A stretch of DNA of 64,000 nt from Prochlorococcus marinus XMU1410 (GTDB lineage: Bacteria; Cyanobacteriota; Cyanobacteriia; PCC-6307; Cyanobiaceae). The translations under genes were made by a program, and so were the position numbers. Below are positions 1-9,048 of the stretch, piece after piece. The first letter of the stretch is position 1, and every line of letters begins with the position of its first letter. The notes below the pieces were generated by a model, which was given only the letters and a program-made list of their open reading frames with translations, did no database searches and was not told the DNA's origin. Location of the stretch: the NCBI RefSeq assembly GCF_017696085.1, contig NZ_JAAORH010000003.1:186001-250000 (forward strand). The letters run 5' to 3'.

Positions 1-1
1 G

Positions 2-799
2 ATAGAACTTAGTTATGTGCAATCGAGAAATCATTTTTTTGTTGGATTGTTAATTTTTTTTGGGCTTTCAAGTTGTATTGCGACTAAGGGACTTATTTCA
101 AGTGTGAAAGAGATTGCAGGGCTAATAGAACGCAAGGAAATTAATAACCAAAATAAGAAAATAATCAGAGAGAAGGTACAAAGAATAGTAAGTAGGGATG
201 TAAGGTCATCTTCTATAAAACATCTCTTGAGATCAAGTACCGAAAGCCTTACCGAAAATTCTGTTGATGGAATATTTGGACCATTATTTTGGATTTTTAT
301 TGGAATTATTTTTATGAAGTATTCAATTTTTCTTCCAGGACCTTTGTCACTTGGTTTTTCTTATAAAGCCATAAGTACTTTAGATTCAATGATAGGTTAC
401 AAATATGATTATTTTAGATATTTGGGTTTTTTCAGTGCAAAAATCGAAGATATTTTTACATTTGTTCCTTCAAGATTAGTTTTAATCACGTTACCTTTAG
501 TTAGCTCCAAAGTTAATGAGTATGGATCAATCATAAAAAAAAGTTATCTTGATGGTAAAAAATATGATTCGCCTAATGCAGGGATTTCAGAAGCTATATT
601 TGCCTATATTTCCGGTATTAAATTGGGAGGTAAAAGTAAATATAAAAATGAAATTATTGAAAAGCCAATAATTAATGAAACTGGAGATAATTGCACTGAA
701 GAAAAAATCAAATTAATTTGTGAATTAATTACGAGATTACAATTTTTGTGGATAATAATTTTTGCCTTAATTTTTTTTATAATATCTAGTTTAATTTGA
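2..799 (+). CDS. cobD: Adenosylcobinamide-phosphate synthase CobD/CbiB, 5' end outside the window
   Basis: Integral membrane enzyme that attaches the aminopropanol arm to adenosylcobyric acid late in cobalamin synthesis. The frame is open to the left edge (no stop before the GTG at 17), and full-length family members are roughly 310-330 residues, so the N-terminus is missing from the window. Family signatures visible are GPLFW, YKAISTLDSMIGYK, the PSRL stretch after an aromatic DYFRYLGFFSAK block, and SPNAGISEAIFAYISGIKLGG near residue 190. A hydrophobic helix ends the protein. Identification comes from motif recognition and is fairly secure. Cobalamin synthesis is expected in marine picocyanobacteria (pseudocobalamin producers). 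Confidence 0.88.
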   Translation: MELSYVQSRNHFFVGLLIFFGLSSCIATKGLISSVKEIAGLIERKEINNQNKKIIREKVQRIVSRDVRSSSIKHLLRSSTESLTENSVDGIFGPLFWIFIGIIFMKYSIFLPGPLSLGFSYKAISTLDSMIGYKYDYFRYLGFFSAKIEDIFTFVPSRLVLITLPLVSSKVNEYGSIIKKSYLDGKKYDSPNAGISEAIFAYISGIKLGGKSKYKNEIIEKPIINETGDNCTEEKIKLICELITRLQFLWIIIFALIFFIISSLI

Positions 800-841
800 T
801 AATAAATTAGTTTAAAAATTATTAGAATAAATCTAAAAACA

Positions 842-1087
842 ATGCAAGAAAACGGCTCTCAAATAGAAAATCAAAATGATGATCTTACTAATACATCATC
901 AACTGATAATGAATACTCAAAATGGGTCGACAATCAGGGTGATGAAGTTAAGAATGTTTTTGGATTCAATAGCAGTGCTGAGCTTGTAAATGGTAGAGCA
1001 GCAATGATCGGATTCTTAATGCTCATATTAACCGAGTTAGTTTTCAGCGGTAGACCAGTCACTTCTTCAATTTTTGGTATCAATTAA
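842..1087 (+). CDS. hli: High-light-inducible protein (Hli), long N-terminal form
   Basis: Single-helix chlorophyll-binding-family protein of 81 residues that would sit in the thylakoid membrane and protect photosystems or chlorophyll-synthesis complexes. The Hli signature ELVNGRAAMIGF lies near residues 49-60, followed by one membrane helix. The first ~48 residues are polar, acidic and Asn/Asp-rich. Unlike the three Hli genes at 59.5-60.5 kb it lacks the TGQIIPG tail, so it belongs to the single-copy core type. It is 2 nt upstream of the next small membrane gene, which suggests cotranscription. Confidence 0.9.
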   Translation: MQENGSQIENQNDDLTNTSSTDNEYSKWVDNQGDEVKNVFGFNSSAELVNGRAAMIGFLMLILTELVFSGRPVTSSIFGIN

Positions 1088-1089
1088 AA

Positions 1090-1302
1090 ATGGAAGAAAA
1101 AAAATCTAATCCAATAAAAGCAATCCTATACATATCTGTGTGGGTAATAATTTGGGGAACATTAGGCTCTTTCATTGATTATCCTCTTTATAAAAATAAA
1201 ATTTACTTAGAAGGAAGCATATATCAGTATCTTACTTTCGCAATTACAGCAATAATATCAATAATAAGTGCAAAGTCTTTTTATAAGAAAATTGATTTAT
1301 AA
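1090..1302 (+). CDS. Small two-helix membrane protein of unknown function
   Basis: 70 residues with a short charged N-terminus, a hydrophobic helix around residues 10-28 (contains VWVIIWGTLGSFID) and a second around 46-62. I do not recognise a named family. It starts 2 nt after the hli stop, so it probably shares that transcript. Its 3' end overlaps the convergent gene at 1297-1554 by 6 nt. A role linked to Hli or photosystem maintenance is only a neighbour-based guess. Confidence 0.7.
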   Translation: MEEKKSNPIKAILYISVWVIIWGTLGSFIDYPLYKNKIYLEGSIYQYLTFAITAIISIISAKSFYKKIDL

Positions 1303-1554
1303 AAACTTGTACCTAAATTTCTTAATAATTTTTGCTGGTTCTTTACTTTCATTGGACTCATAAAGTATCCACTGATGTGTCTCAGTATCATGATCACAAC
1401 CATAATTTCCAGATGGGTTATCGTAACTTGAAAGATATGAATGACAATTTTGGTCTGCCTCAAAAGCGGAGTCATAAGCTGTTAAAAAATATATCAAAAA
1501 AAGAACAGTTATCAACAAAAAAAATATTTGAGAAACTAAACTAACTACCTTCAT
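1297..1554 (-). CDS. Hypothetical protein with N-terminal membrane anchor
   Basis: 85 residues. A hydrophobic segment at residues 6-26 is followed by a polar region with two Cys (around 37 and 53) and the acidic/His stretch DHDTETHQW. The architecture suggests a signal anchor with a small extracytoplasmic domain. Function is unknown. I prefer this frame over the two overlapping ORFs here (1281-1475 minus, 1332-1544 plus) because it has an ATG start and a membrane segment typical of real small proteins. Confidence 0.6.
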   Translation of the reverse strand: MKVVSLVSQIFFLLITVLFLIYFLTAYDSAFEADQNCHSYLSSYDNPSGNYGCDHDTETHQWILYESNESKEPAKIIKKFRYKFL

Positions 1555-1612
1555 AAGATATTCTAAAATTTCAATATATCATCTAATAAAATCTTTCGAT
1601 CTAAAAATATAG

Positions 1613-1855
1613 CTAACGTCCAACATTAAATACAAAGTCATGGAATTCTTGATTCTTTAAATACAGGATGACTAGCAATACTAAAATGATATTTAAGCCT
1701 ATTACTATTGATCCAAAAATATTTATTTGTTTTTTGCCTGGCAAAGTGTAAGTAAATTTCTTGCCTTTAAGAAAACCAGCTAAGCCTTTTTTTTCTTTTA
1801 TTTGAGTATTTTGAGTATTATTCTTAACTTCATTATCAGAAAAACCTTTTACCAT
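1613..1855 (-). CDS. Small hypothetical membrane protein
   Basis: 80 residues. The N-terminal ~45 residues are polar and Lys/Asn-rich (KKGLAGFLKGKKFTY), followed by one hydrophobic helix around 48-66 and a short tail. No family is recognised. It has an ATG start and stands alone between two other leftward small genes. The layout suggests a cytoplasmic basic domain on a membrane tether. Confidence 0.62.
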   Translation of the reverse strand: MVKGFSDNEVKNNTQNTQIKEKKGLAGFLKGKKFTYTLPGKKQINIFGSIVIGLNIILVLLVILYLKNQEFHDFVFNVGR

Positions 1856-1909
1856 TACAAATTAAATAACAAATTTATAATATTCCAAAAAAATAAATTA
1901 TTTTAATAA

Positions 1910-2221
1910 TTAACAATTTTTAATCACATATGGGATCATTAAGGAAATTCTCTCATTTGAGAAATTATTAAAAAAATAAGCTTCAATAATTTCCGTTTGC
2001 AGCCCCAATAAACTTGATTGACATTTGAATCTATTTTGGTCAAATACTACTAATTGAAGTTTTTCTATTTCAGAAACTAATTCTTTACATATTTGGCTTC
2101 GAGAATCTTTAAAACAATCATTAGATTGTTTTAAAATCTTAGACTTTGTTGGTATTGTTTCAGCCATAACAAAATTAGATAACAACAAAAATTTCAGGAA
2201 TAAAATAGTTAAACATTTCAT
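1910..2221 (-). CDS. Hypothetical secreted protein
   Basis: 103 residues beginning with a clear signal peptide: a basic start, a hydrophobic LFLKFLLLSNFV core, then an AMAE-like cleavage site near residue 20. The mature part has four Cys residues (CFKDS, ICKEL, FKCQSS and a C-terminal Cys), which would suit two disulfides in the periplasm. No family is recognised. It lies just downstream of the HU terminator on the same strand, so it probably has its own promoter. Confidence 0.65.
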   Translation of the reverse strand: MKCLTILFLKFLLLSNFVMAETIPTKSKILKQSNDCFKDSRSQICKELVSEIEKLQLVVFDQNRFKCQSSLLGLQTEIIEAYFFNNFSNERISLMIPYVIKNC

Positions 2222-2298
2222 TACTTCTTAAGATTTTCAAAATTTTGGATGCCTCGTTAAGAGTGATGGGCATTGAGCTAATTGCATGTTTTTGCGAT

Positions 2299-2328
2299 TT
2301 AAAAAAAAAGATGCCCTGAAAGAGCACC
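2299..2328 (-). terminator. Intrinsic terminator of the HU gene
   Basis: On the minus strand a 7-bp stem (GGTGCTC pairing with GGGCATC through two G-T pairs, loop TTTCA) is followed by a run of about nine T. It lies 32 nt past the HU stop, which is where a monocistronic terminator is expected. Confidence 0.85.
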
Positions 2329-2360
2329 TAGTTATTAAAGGAAGAAATAGATTAAAAAAA

Positions 2361-2636
2361 TTACCCTTGAACTCTATCCTTAAAAAGTTTACCTGCAGAA
2401 AATGTTGGAACTCTTTTAGCGGGTATTGCTATTTTTTCGCCTGTCTTAGGGTTTAATCCCTGTCTTGCAGAACGATCTCTTGGTTCAAAAGAACCAAATC
2501 CTAGTAAAGAGACTTTTTTGCCTTCCACTACTGAATCAACAATAGTTTCAATAGCTGCATCAACAACTAAAGAAACATCAGTTTTTGTGAGCTCTGTACG
2601 AGCTGCTACAAGATTTACTAAATCAGCTTTGTTCAT
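2361..2636 (-). CDS. hup: DNA-binding protein HU
   Basis: 91-residue histone-like nucleoid protein that binds and bends DNA as a dimer. It opens with MNKADLVNLVAAR and contains the conserved GFGSFEPRDRSARQG beta-arm start and the NPKTGEKIAIPA arm with its intercalating proline, then VPTFSAGKLFKDRV. Length equals the usual HU size. It is followed by a strong terminator and appears monocistronic. Confidence 0.97.
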   Translation of the reverse strand: MNKADLVNLVAARTELTKTDVSLVVDAAIETIVDSVVEGKKVSLLGFGSFEPRDRSARQGLNPKTGEKIAIPAKRVPTFSAGKLFKDRVQG

Positions 2637-3258
2637 TGAAATTTAAATTAAAGCTAGGGGTTAAAAAAAGATTTAAATCGAGTTTAAACCTCGAACTTTC
2701 ACATCATATGGAGCAAATACAAATACGGCAACCGAAAATGCCGGTGGCGCAAAGCTTTATACTAAATTTAGGGACATTTTTAGCAACATTATTTATTTCT
2801 TATAGCCGCGCTTTTCATTCATAAAAAAAAGCATCTTCATTTAGAGAACAGCAAAAAGCATTGGTAGCACTGTATTTAGCATTAAAAATCTAACTACATT
2901 TAGCAAAGGGGGAAAATGTCAAAGGGATCTGAATTTAAGAATTTGAGCTATTTATTATGTTTTATTAATTTTCAGATATATTTCCTTCTCATCACATGAA
3001 AAAACACAATTTGTATTTTGAAATCAAGAAAAATCTGGTTTGCTCATAATTAAACTTTCTCTATAAATCGTTTTATGCACTGAGCAGATGGATGAAGAAA
3101 TTGTAATTAATTAGAAAATTAATACTCTCCAAGATCTAATAAAGTTGATTAGTGAAGCCTTAAATTTGAGTTTTTTTTTAATTTTTGCATCTATTATTCA
3201 AATATCAGTAATTTAAATAAATTATCTCAATATTTAACTAATCAATGATAAAGAAAAA
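2637..3258. other. 622-nt gap without a supported gene
   Basis: The gap lies between the divergent HU and glgX genes. A 62-codon open frame at 2636-2824 (+) is Lys-rich at its start and not protein-like. Other frames give only peptides under 20 codons. A T-run after a weak AT hairpin near 3155-3180 is the only terminator-like element. The length is unusual for such a compact genome, so a noncoding RNA is possible but not demonstrated. Confidence 0.5.
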
Positions 3259-5292
3259 GTGATTCATCTCAATAAAGGTAAACCATTTCCTTTAGGGAGT
3301 TCTCTAACTTCACAAGGGATTAATTTTTCCTTAGTAGCCACAAATGCAGAATATGTAGAAATCTTATTGTTTGAGAAAGAGGACTCTATTTCCCCAAAAA
3401 GCATATTTAAATTAGATCAGACTCATAATACAGGTCCATACTGGCATGCGGAAATAAAAAATCTAGATAAAGGTTGTATTTATGCTTTTAGAGTGAAACA
3501 AAAAAATAATGAAATTAATAATAACTATGAAAAAAAAGTATTACTTGATCCATGTTCAAGGGGTATTACCGGATGGGGAAGTTATAAAAGAGAAAATGCC
3601 TTAAAAAATCAAGAAAATACTAATTCTTGTCTTAAAAGTGTTGTTTGCGATAGAAAATTATTTAATTTTAAGGATTATCCAAGACCGAAACATTCTTGGG
3701 AAGAAACAATTATTTATGAACTCCATATCAAAGCTTTCACTGAATCAACTGATAAAGATAAAAGTTGTTTTAAGAAATTCTTAAAAAAAATTCCTTATCT
3801 CAAAGAACTGGGTATTACAACAATTGAATTACTTCCAATTTTTTGTTTTGATCCTACTGATGCACCAAATGGTCTAAAAAATTTTTGGGGATATAGTCCA
3901 ATTAATTGGTTTACTCCGCATTTTGAATATCTTTCGAATGAATCCGCCGAAAAGAATAGAGAGGAATTTAGAAGATTTGTAGAGGAATGTCATAAAGCAG
4001 ACATTGAAGTCATATTAGATGTTGTATACAATCACACTTGCGAAGGTGATTCAAAAGGGCCAGCAATATCTTGGAAAGGTATAGATGAAAATCTTTATTA
4101 CTTTATTGGGAAAGATAAAAATTTTCAGGACGTCTCCGGATGTGGTAATACTATTGCAGCAAACAGAGGATTAGTTAGAAAACTAATAATTGAATCTTTA
4201 AAATGTTGGGCGAGTGAATTAGGAGTTGATGGTTTTAGATTTGATTTAGGAATTGCCCTATCAAGAGGAGAAAATCTTTCACCGCTTGATAATCCTCCAA
4301 TTTTTGAAGATATAGAATGTGAACCAGAACTTATCGATATCAAGTTCATAAGTGAGCCATGGGATTGTGGCGGTTTATATAAATTAGGTGATTTCCCATC
4401 TAAGAATACTTTCACTTGGAATGGTCATTTTAGAGATGACTTGAGGAGATTTTGGAAGGGGGATAAAGATACAGCTTGGAATATGAGCGATAAAATCAAA
4501 GGTACTCCATCAATTTATAAAGGAGATACTATTTTGCCAAAATCAATAAACTTTATAACTTCACATGATGGATTCACTCTAAAAGATTTAGTAACTTTCA
4601 ATAGAAAACATAATTTTGCCAACAGAGAGCAAAACAGAGATGGTGATAACCATAACAATTCTTGGAATCATAGTACTGAGGGACCAACTACGAACTTATT
4701 AATCAATGATTTAAGAAAAAGACAACAAAAAAATCTTGTTCTTAGTTTACTTATCTCTAAAGGTGTTCCAATGATACTTATGGGTGATGAAATAGGAAGA
4801 TCACAAGGCGGGAACAACAATTCTTGGTGCCAAGATAATTTATTGGGCTGGATGAATTGGGAACAAGGTCAACAAGATTTGGAATTATTAGAATATTTTA
4901 AATATGTTATAAAAATCCGAAAAAAACTAATAAACATTTTCAATCCATCATTCTTCCCTAATAATCAAACCAATAAAAACATTCCAACATATCATTGGCA
5001 TGGAACAAAGTTAGATAGCCCCGATTGGAGTAGTTGGTCTCACACAGTTGCCTTTAGCATTAACCAAGACAATACTAATCCGCTGGTTTGGATAGGTTTA
5101 AATGCATATTCAAAAAGTATCGATTTCCCCTTGCCGAAATGTAAATATAATTGGTTAAAAGTTATCGACACTAGCATATCTGAGATTTTTGAACCCTTAA
5201 CCATTAATGAAAAATCTGTTTCAATAAAGAGTAGAAGCTCTTTACTAATCATTTCAGAAGAAGTATTTGGGGCAAAAAATAATTTATTCTAA
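3259..5292 (+). CDS. glgX: Glycogen debranching enzyme / isoamylase GlgX
   Basis: Glycoside hydrolase family 13 enzyme that cleaves alpha-1,6 branches when stored glycogen is mobilised. Of its 677 residues, the first ~130 form the carbohydrate-binding module typical of GlgX/isoamylase (PFPLGSSLTSQGINFSL). The catalytic barrel shows DVVYNHT, the nucleophile in GFRFDLG (Asp329), the acid/base in SEPWDCGG (Glu366) and the stabiliser in SHDGFTL (Asp437), plus the GlgX stretch NRDGDNHNNSWN. The start is GTG at 3259. The gene is followed on the opposite strand by tRNA-Gly and then a sugar symporter. Confidence 0.95.
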   Translation: MIHLNKGKPFPLGSSLTSQGINFSLVATNAEYVEILLFEKEDSISPKSIFKLDQTHNTGPYWHAEIKNLDKGCIYAFRVKQKNNEINNNYEKKVLLDPCSRGITGWGSYKRENALKNQENTNSCLKSVVCDRKLFNFKDYPRPKHSWEETIIYELHIKAFTESTDKDKSCFKKFLKKIPYLKELGITTIELLPIFCFDPTDAPNGLKNFWGYSPINWFTPHFEYLSNESAEKNREEFRRFVEECHKADIEVILDVVYNHTCEGDSKGPAISWKGIDENLYYFIGKDKNFQDVSGCGNTIAANRGLVRKLIIESLKCWASELGVDGFRFDLGIALSRGENLSPLDNPPIFEDIECEPELIDIKFISEPWDCGGLYKLGDFPSKNTFTWNGHFRDDLRRFWKGDKDTAWNMSDKIKGTPSIYKGDTILPKSINFITSHDGFTLKDLVTFNRKHNFANREQNRDGDNHNNSWNHSTEGPTTNLLINDLRKRQQKNLVLSLLISKGVPMILMGDEIGRSQGGNNNSWCQDNLLGWMNWEQGQQDLELLEYFKYVIKIRKKLINIFNPSFFPNNQTNKNIPTYHWHGTKLDSPDWSSWSHTVAFSINQDNTNPLVWIGLNAYSKSIDFPLPKCKYNWLKVIDTSISEIFEPLTINEKSVSIKSRSSLLIISEEVFGAKNNLF

Positions 5293-5293
5293 A

Positions 5294-5364
5294 AGCGGGC
5301 GGCGGGAATCGAACCCGCATCTTCAGCTTGGAAGGCTGAGGTTTTACCACTAAACCACGCCCGC
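5294..5364 (-). tRNA. trnG-TCC: tRNA-Gly (anticodon TCC)
   Basis: The minus strand folds into a cloverleaf. The acceptor GCGGGCG pairs with CGCCCGC, the anticodon stem TCAGC/GCTGA encloses the loop CTTCCAA (anticodon TCC), and the T arm contains GGTTCGATTCC. It is 71 nt including the discriminator, with no encoded CCA. It lies between the convergent end of glgX and the upstream region of the symporter. Confidence 0.96.
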
Positions 5365-5425
5365 ATTAAGTAATAGAATTACCATTGCAATAATACATTA
5401 TCAAACAATAAACAAAGTAAAAAGA

Positions 5426-6823
5426 TTGGAAAATTCACACTCGAAAAAAAATATTTCTAGATCAACAACAAGATTAATGTTCTCTTATGGGCTAGGAGAT
5501 GCAGGCACAGGTTTAGTCGCGACACAATTTGGTTTTTTTCTTTTCAAATTCTTTATTTCTGCTGGTTTACCTGTAATAGTTGCAGGATCATTATTAATGT
5601 TAATAAAGATATGGGATGCAGTAAATGATCCGTTAATTGGATGGTTAAGTGATCGTACTAAATCAAGATGGGGGCCTAGAATCCCTTGGATGGTAGCAGC
5701 ATCTGTTCCCCTTGGTTTCTCTTTAGCTGCGATATGGTGGACACCCACTGGTTCAGTGCTAACCAAGACTATTTACTATGCCATAATTTCTATAATCGTA
5801 ATGACTGCTTATACAAGTATTAATCTTCCTTTCGCAGCTCTTTCTACTGAAATTTCTGAAAAAACAGCAATAAGAACAAGACTAAACGCATCTAGATTTA
5901 CTGGCTCAATAATCGCAGGACTAACTGGTTTAATAATTGCTGGAGTTGTATTAGGTTCCGAAGGATCAGCAAATAATGAATATTTTTTAATGGGTAAAAT
6001 AAGCGGATGTATTGCAGTTGCTGCAACATTAATTTCTTGTTGGGGATTAGCTCCATTCGCAAAAAAAGCAAGAAGGCCTTCAGGAAAAGTTGAAGCTATA
6101 ACACTTCAATTCAAAAGGATCTTCAGAAATAAAAAATTTCTAAAAGTTATTACGCTCTATATTCTTCTCTGGTGCGCCTTACAATTAATGCAAACAGTAG
6201 CGTTAATCTATGTCGAGGATGTACTGAACGTACCAACTAATATTGCGAAGTGGATCCCGATACCTTTCCAAATTAGCGCTTTAGTGGGTTTACAAATATG
6301 GACCAGAGTATCAAATAAATTGAACAGGATTTCAGCGTTAAACTATGGAGCGATTATGTGGATTATTTCATGTACAGCAGCTTTATTTTTACCTTCATTA
6401 TCAAAAATTTCAGGAGCTGGAGATATTTTATTCCTAAATGCCAGCAACATATTTCTGTTCATTCTTTTAATTTTCATAATCTGTCTTATTGGCATTGGAG
6501 CTTCAACCGCTTTTCTTATCCCTTGGTCACTACTTCCTGATGCAATAGACGAAGACCCAGAGAAACCAGCAGGATTATATACTGCTTGGATGGTACTTAT
6601 TCAGAAGATTGGTATCGCGTTTAGTGTTCAATTATTAGGATTTTTATTGTATTTATCAGGTTATCAATCATGCTTTGTTGATAAAGATGGTCTTAATATT
6701 ATTGAACAATGCTACTCAGCACAATTAACTATTAGATTATGTATTGGATTTATACCCTCAATATTGGTAATCATTGGTCTTTTAATCATGAGAAAATGGG
6801 ATCGAAAATTAATTACAAACTAA
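5426..6823 (+). CDS. glcH: GPH-family sugar:cation symporter, probable glucose transporter
   Basis: 465 residues with about twelve membrane helices. The glycoside-pentoside-hexuronide (MelB-type) signature is IKIWDAVNDPLIGWLSDRT, with the following RWGPRIPW loop, and a second-half LLPDAIDEDPEKPAGLY loop. The start is TTG at 5426. Known context: the Prochlorococcus glucose transporter GlcH was first annotated as melB and lies about twenty genes from kaiBC, as here. Assignment to glcH rests on family plus this remembered synteny and is less certain than the family itself. Closeness to glgX fits a sugar-use role. Confidence 0.85.
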   Translation: MENSHSKKNISRSTTRLMFSYGLGDAGTGLVATQFGFFLFKFFISAGLPVIVAGSLLMLIKIWDAVNDPLIGWLSDRTKSRWGPRIPWMVAASVPLGFSLAAIWWTPTGSVLTKTIYYAIISIIVMTAYTSINLPFAALSTEISEKTAIRTRLNASRFTGSIIAGLTGLIIAGVVLGSEGSANNEYFLMGKISGCIAVAATLISCWGLAPFAKKARRPSGKVEAITLQFKRIFRNKKFLKVITLYILLWCALQLMQTVALIYVEDVLNVPTNIAKWIPIPFQISALVGLQIWTRVSNKLNRISALNYGAIMWIISCTAALFLPSLSKISGAGDILFLNASNIFLFILLIFIICLIGIGASTAFLIPWSLLPDAIDEDPEKPAGLYTAWMVLIQKIGIAFSVQLLGFLLYLSGYQSCFVDKDGLNIIEQCYSAQLTIRLCIGFIPSILVIIGLLIMRKWDRKLITN

Positions 6824-6832
6824 TATAAAGAT

Positions 6833-7588
6833 ATGTATTACCTTGATTTTTTCAAAAGACTTCTAAGCAGCCTAGTCATTGGCGGGCAAGCAATTAATTT
6901 TATCTTTAAGGGTAAAATTTCCAAAAATGATCTCTTTGAGCAACTTATGGAGTCAGGTCCTGGCAGTTTGTTAATTGTATTAATTACGGGAATTGCCGCA
7001 GGTACAGTTTTTAATATTCAAGTTGCATCACAACTTACAAGTATGGGGGTTTCAAGTGAAATTGGAGGTTTATTAGCAGTAGGCATGGCAAGAGAAATGG
7101 CTCCTCTTCTAACTGCTACTTTAATGACTGGAAAGGTTGCAACTGCCTATGCTGCTCAACTGGGTACTATGAAAGTCACAGAACAAATTGAGGCAATAAC
7201 CATGTTAAGGACCGAACCAGTCCAATATTTGGTAGTCCCAAGGTTACTATCGATGGTAATAATGTCTCCAATACAGTGTCTTTTGTTTTTATCTGTAGCT
7301 TTATGGAGTGGACAAATTTGGAGCACAATTTTTTATAAAGTTCCTCCAATAGTTTTTTGGACATCTGTAAGATCAGGCAATGTGAGTTTAACCAGTGCAG
7401 ACTTAACTGCAATGTTAATAAAATCTGTAGTGTTCGGATTACTTATTTCAATCATTGCTTGTGGATATGGACTTACAACCAAAGGAGGTCCAAAAGAAGT
7501 TGGAACAAGTACAACAGGTGCAGTTGTAATGACTCTCGTTACTGTATCTTTAATGGATGTATTACTAACGCAAATTTTATTTGGATGA
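6833..7588 (+). CDS. MlaE-family ABC transporter permease
   Basis: 251-residue polytopic permease of the type that moves phospholipid between membranes (MlaE/TGD1-like; also called Ycf63 in algae). It shows the EQLMESGPGSLLIV opening, the AVGMAREMAPLLTATLMTG conserved block, QIEAITMLRTEPVQYLVVPR, and the C-terminal YGLTTKGGPKEVGTSTTGAVV signature. The ATPase and substrate-binding partners are not adjacent, as is common in cyanobacteria. It starts 9 nt after the symporter stop and overlaps the longest form of the next ORF. Confidence 0.9.
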   Translation: MYYLDFFKRLLSSLVIGGQAINFIFKGKISKNDLFEQLMESGPGSLLIVLITGIAAGTVFNIQVASQLTSMGVSSEIGGLLAVGMAREMAPLLTATLMTGKVATAYAAQLGTMKVTEQIEAITMLRTEPVQYLVVPRLLSMVIMSPIQCLLFLSVALWSGQIWSTIFYKVPPIVFWTSVRSGNVSLTSADLTAMLIKSVVFGLLISIIACGYGLTTKGGPKEVGTSTTGAVVMTLVTVSLMDVLLTQILFG

Positions 7589-7592
7589 TCCT

Positions 7593-7997
7593 ATGTTTAA
7601 TACTAAATCAAAAAAAGAGGAGCCAGTAATAATATCTCCTTCATTTCAGTTACCAATCATTCTAATAGTTTTAAGTTTTATGCTTTTGTTTTTGAATATT
7701 GGTTCTTTACCAACAATAGTTTTTGCTTCTTTTAGCTTTTTTTTATTACTTCAGTCATTCACCTTAAGAATAAAAATAACAAATGATGATTTTATCGTTT
7801 TACAATTAGGGAAAGAGATTAGAACTTTTCCATTCAAGAACTGGATATCATGGAAATTCTTTTTCCCTATAATCCCAGGTATTTTTTATTTTAGAGAAAA
7901 GTCCAGTCCTCATTTATTACCAATTTTATTTAATCCAAAGCAATTAAAAGATGAGCTCATAAAAAAAGTTGACTCCCTGGAAATTAAAAATTCTTAA
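7593..7997 (+). CDS. DUF3119 family membrane protein
   Basis: Cyanobacterial/plastid protein of unknown function. Two hydrophobic stretches near the N-terminus (LPIILIVLSFMLLFL and a second around residue 45) are followed by a PH-like soluble part, with FPFKNWISWKFFF and a conserved FNPKQL motif near the C-terminus. An in-frame TTG at 7581 would overlap the permease by 8 nt. I prefer the ATG at 7593, four codons later. Tight spacing suggests one transcript with the permease. Confidence 0.82.
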   Translation: MFNTKSKKEEPVIISPSFQLPIILIVLSFMLLFLNIGSLPTIVFASFSFFLLLQSFTLRIKITNDDFIVLQLGKEIRTFPFKNWISWKFFFPIIPGIFYFREKSSPHLLPILFNPKQLKDELIKKVDSLEIKNS

Positions 7998-8032
7998 AAT
8001 TCAGACTTTGCCTAATCATCAAAATTATTTAA

Positions 8033-9043
8033 ATGACCAATACAGAAATTTCCGACAATAATCCTGAAAAGGAATTAAAAATAGATAAGTCAATTTCAGT
8101 TGATAAAACAAAACAAATTAGTAAGAAAAATACAACTCAAAATAAAAAAATTACACCGAAAAACGATAAATCAATTAAATCTTTTGATGAAATTTCTAAT
8201 GAAATTTTTACAGATCTCTTTTCAAAAAAAGATTCTTTAGTTAAAGAAATAAAAGAGTTAGAAGCAAAAAAAAATGAAATAGAAAAAGATATTGAGTCTA
8301 ATTTTAAAGGGCAGTCAGATAATATTGCTAAAAGAGTTAAAGGCTTTCAAGAGTACTTAACTGGAGCTTTGCAGAATCTTTCACAAAACGTAGAGAAACT
8401 TGAATTAGTTTCTCAACCAATAATCGTAAAGCCTTCTCCCCTTGATGAGAAAAAGCAAGACAATAGCACAAATAATGTAGTTAATGTTCCTGCTCTTTCC
8501 GAGACATTTAAGCCAGATGAAGAGATTATAAAAAGTTGCTTTTCAAGTTTCACAGAACAACCCGACTTTTATGCAGAACCTTGGAAATTAAGAAGGAGTC
8601 TTGATTCCTCAGATATAGAAATTATGGATGATTGGTTCTTTAACATGGGAGGAAGGGGTTCTCTTGAAAGTAGAGGATCTCGACAAAAAAATGCCTTGTT
8701 ATCAGCTGGCTTAATATCTATTCTTGGCGAATTATATGGAGATCAATTTCAGACTCTTATTTTAGCTTCGCAGCCTGAACGATTAGGTGAATGGAGAAGA
8801 ATTCTTCAAGATTCACTTGGTCTAACAAGGGATGACTTTGGACCTAATAGTGGGATTGTTCTTTTTGAAAGGCCTGAAGGTGTCATCGAGAGAGCTGATA
8901 GATTAGAAGCGAATGAAGAATTGCCATTTATTATCATTGATGCAGCAGAAACCTCTGTTGAAATTCCAATACTTCAATTCCCATTATGGGTTGCATTTGC
9001 TGGTTCAGATAATGAAATTTACGATGATCTTGAACTAAACTAA
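8033..9043 (+). CDS. DUF3086 family protein with coiled coil
   Basis: 336 residues. A low-complexity Lys/Asn/Thr-rich N-terminus (1-50) leads to a coiled coil around 60-120 ([20 protein letters not shown]), then a conserved C-terminal domain from about 165 with [20 protein letters not shown] and [17 protein letters not shown] recognise the C-terminal part as DUF3086, specific to cyanobacteria and of unknown function. It sits 5 nt before plsY, suggesting cotranscription. Confidence 0.8.
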   Translation: MTNTEISDNNPEKELKIDKSISVDKTKQISKKNTTQNKKITPKNDKSIKSFDEISNEIFTDLFSKKDSLVKEIKELEAKKNEIEKDIESNFKGQSDNIAKRVKGFQEYLTGALQNLSQNVEKLELVSQPIIVKPSPLDEKKQDNSTNNVVNVPALSETFKPDEEIIKSCFSSFTEQPDFYAEPWKLRRSLDSSDIEIMDDWFFNMGGRGSLESRGSRQKNALLSAGLISILGELYGDQFQTLILASQPERLGEWRRILQDSLGLTRDDFGPNSGIVLFERPEGVIERADRLEANEELPFIIIDAAETSVEIPILQFPLWVAFAGSDNEIYDDLELN

Positions 9044-9048
9044 GCTTT

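Noticed and set aside
1332-1544. Plus-strand 70-codon ORF opposite the small minus gene
   Set aside because: The overlapping minus frame 1297-1554 has a clear membrane anchor, while this one is His/Asn-rich with no recognisable pattern.
2636-2824. 62-codon plus-strand ORF upstream of HU
   Set aside because: It begins in the HU start region, has a low-complexity Lys/Phe start and no protein-like pattern; most likely untranslated upstream DNA.
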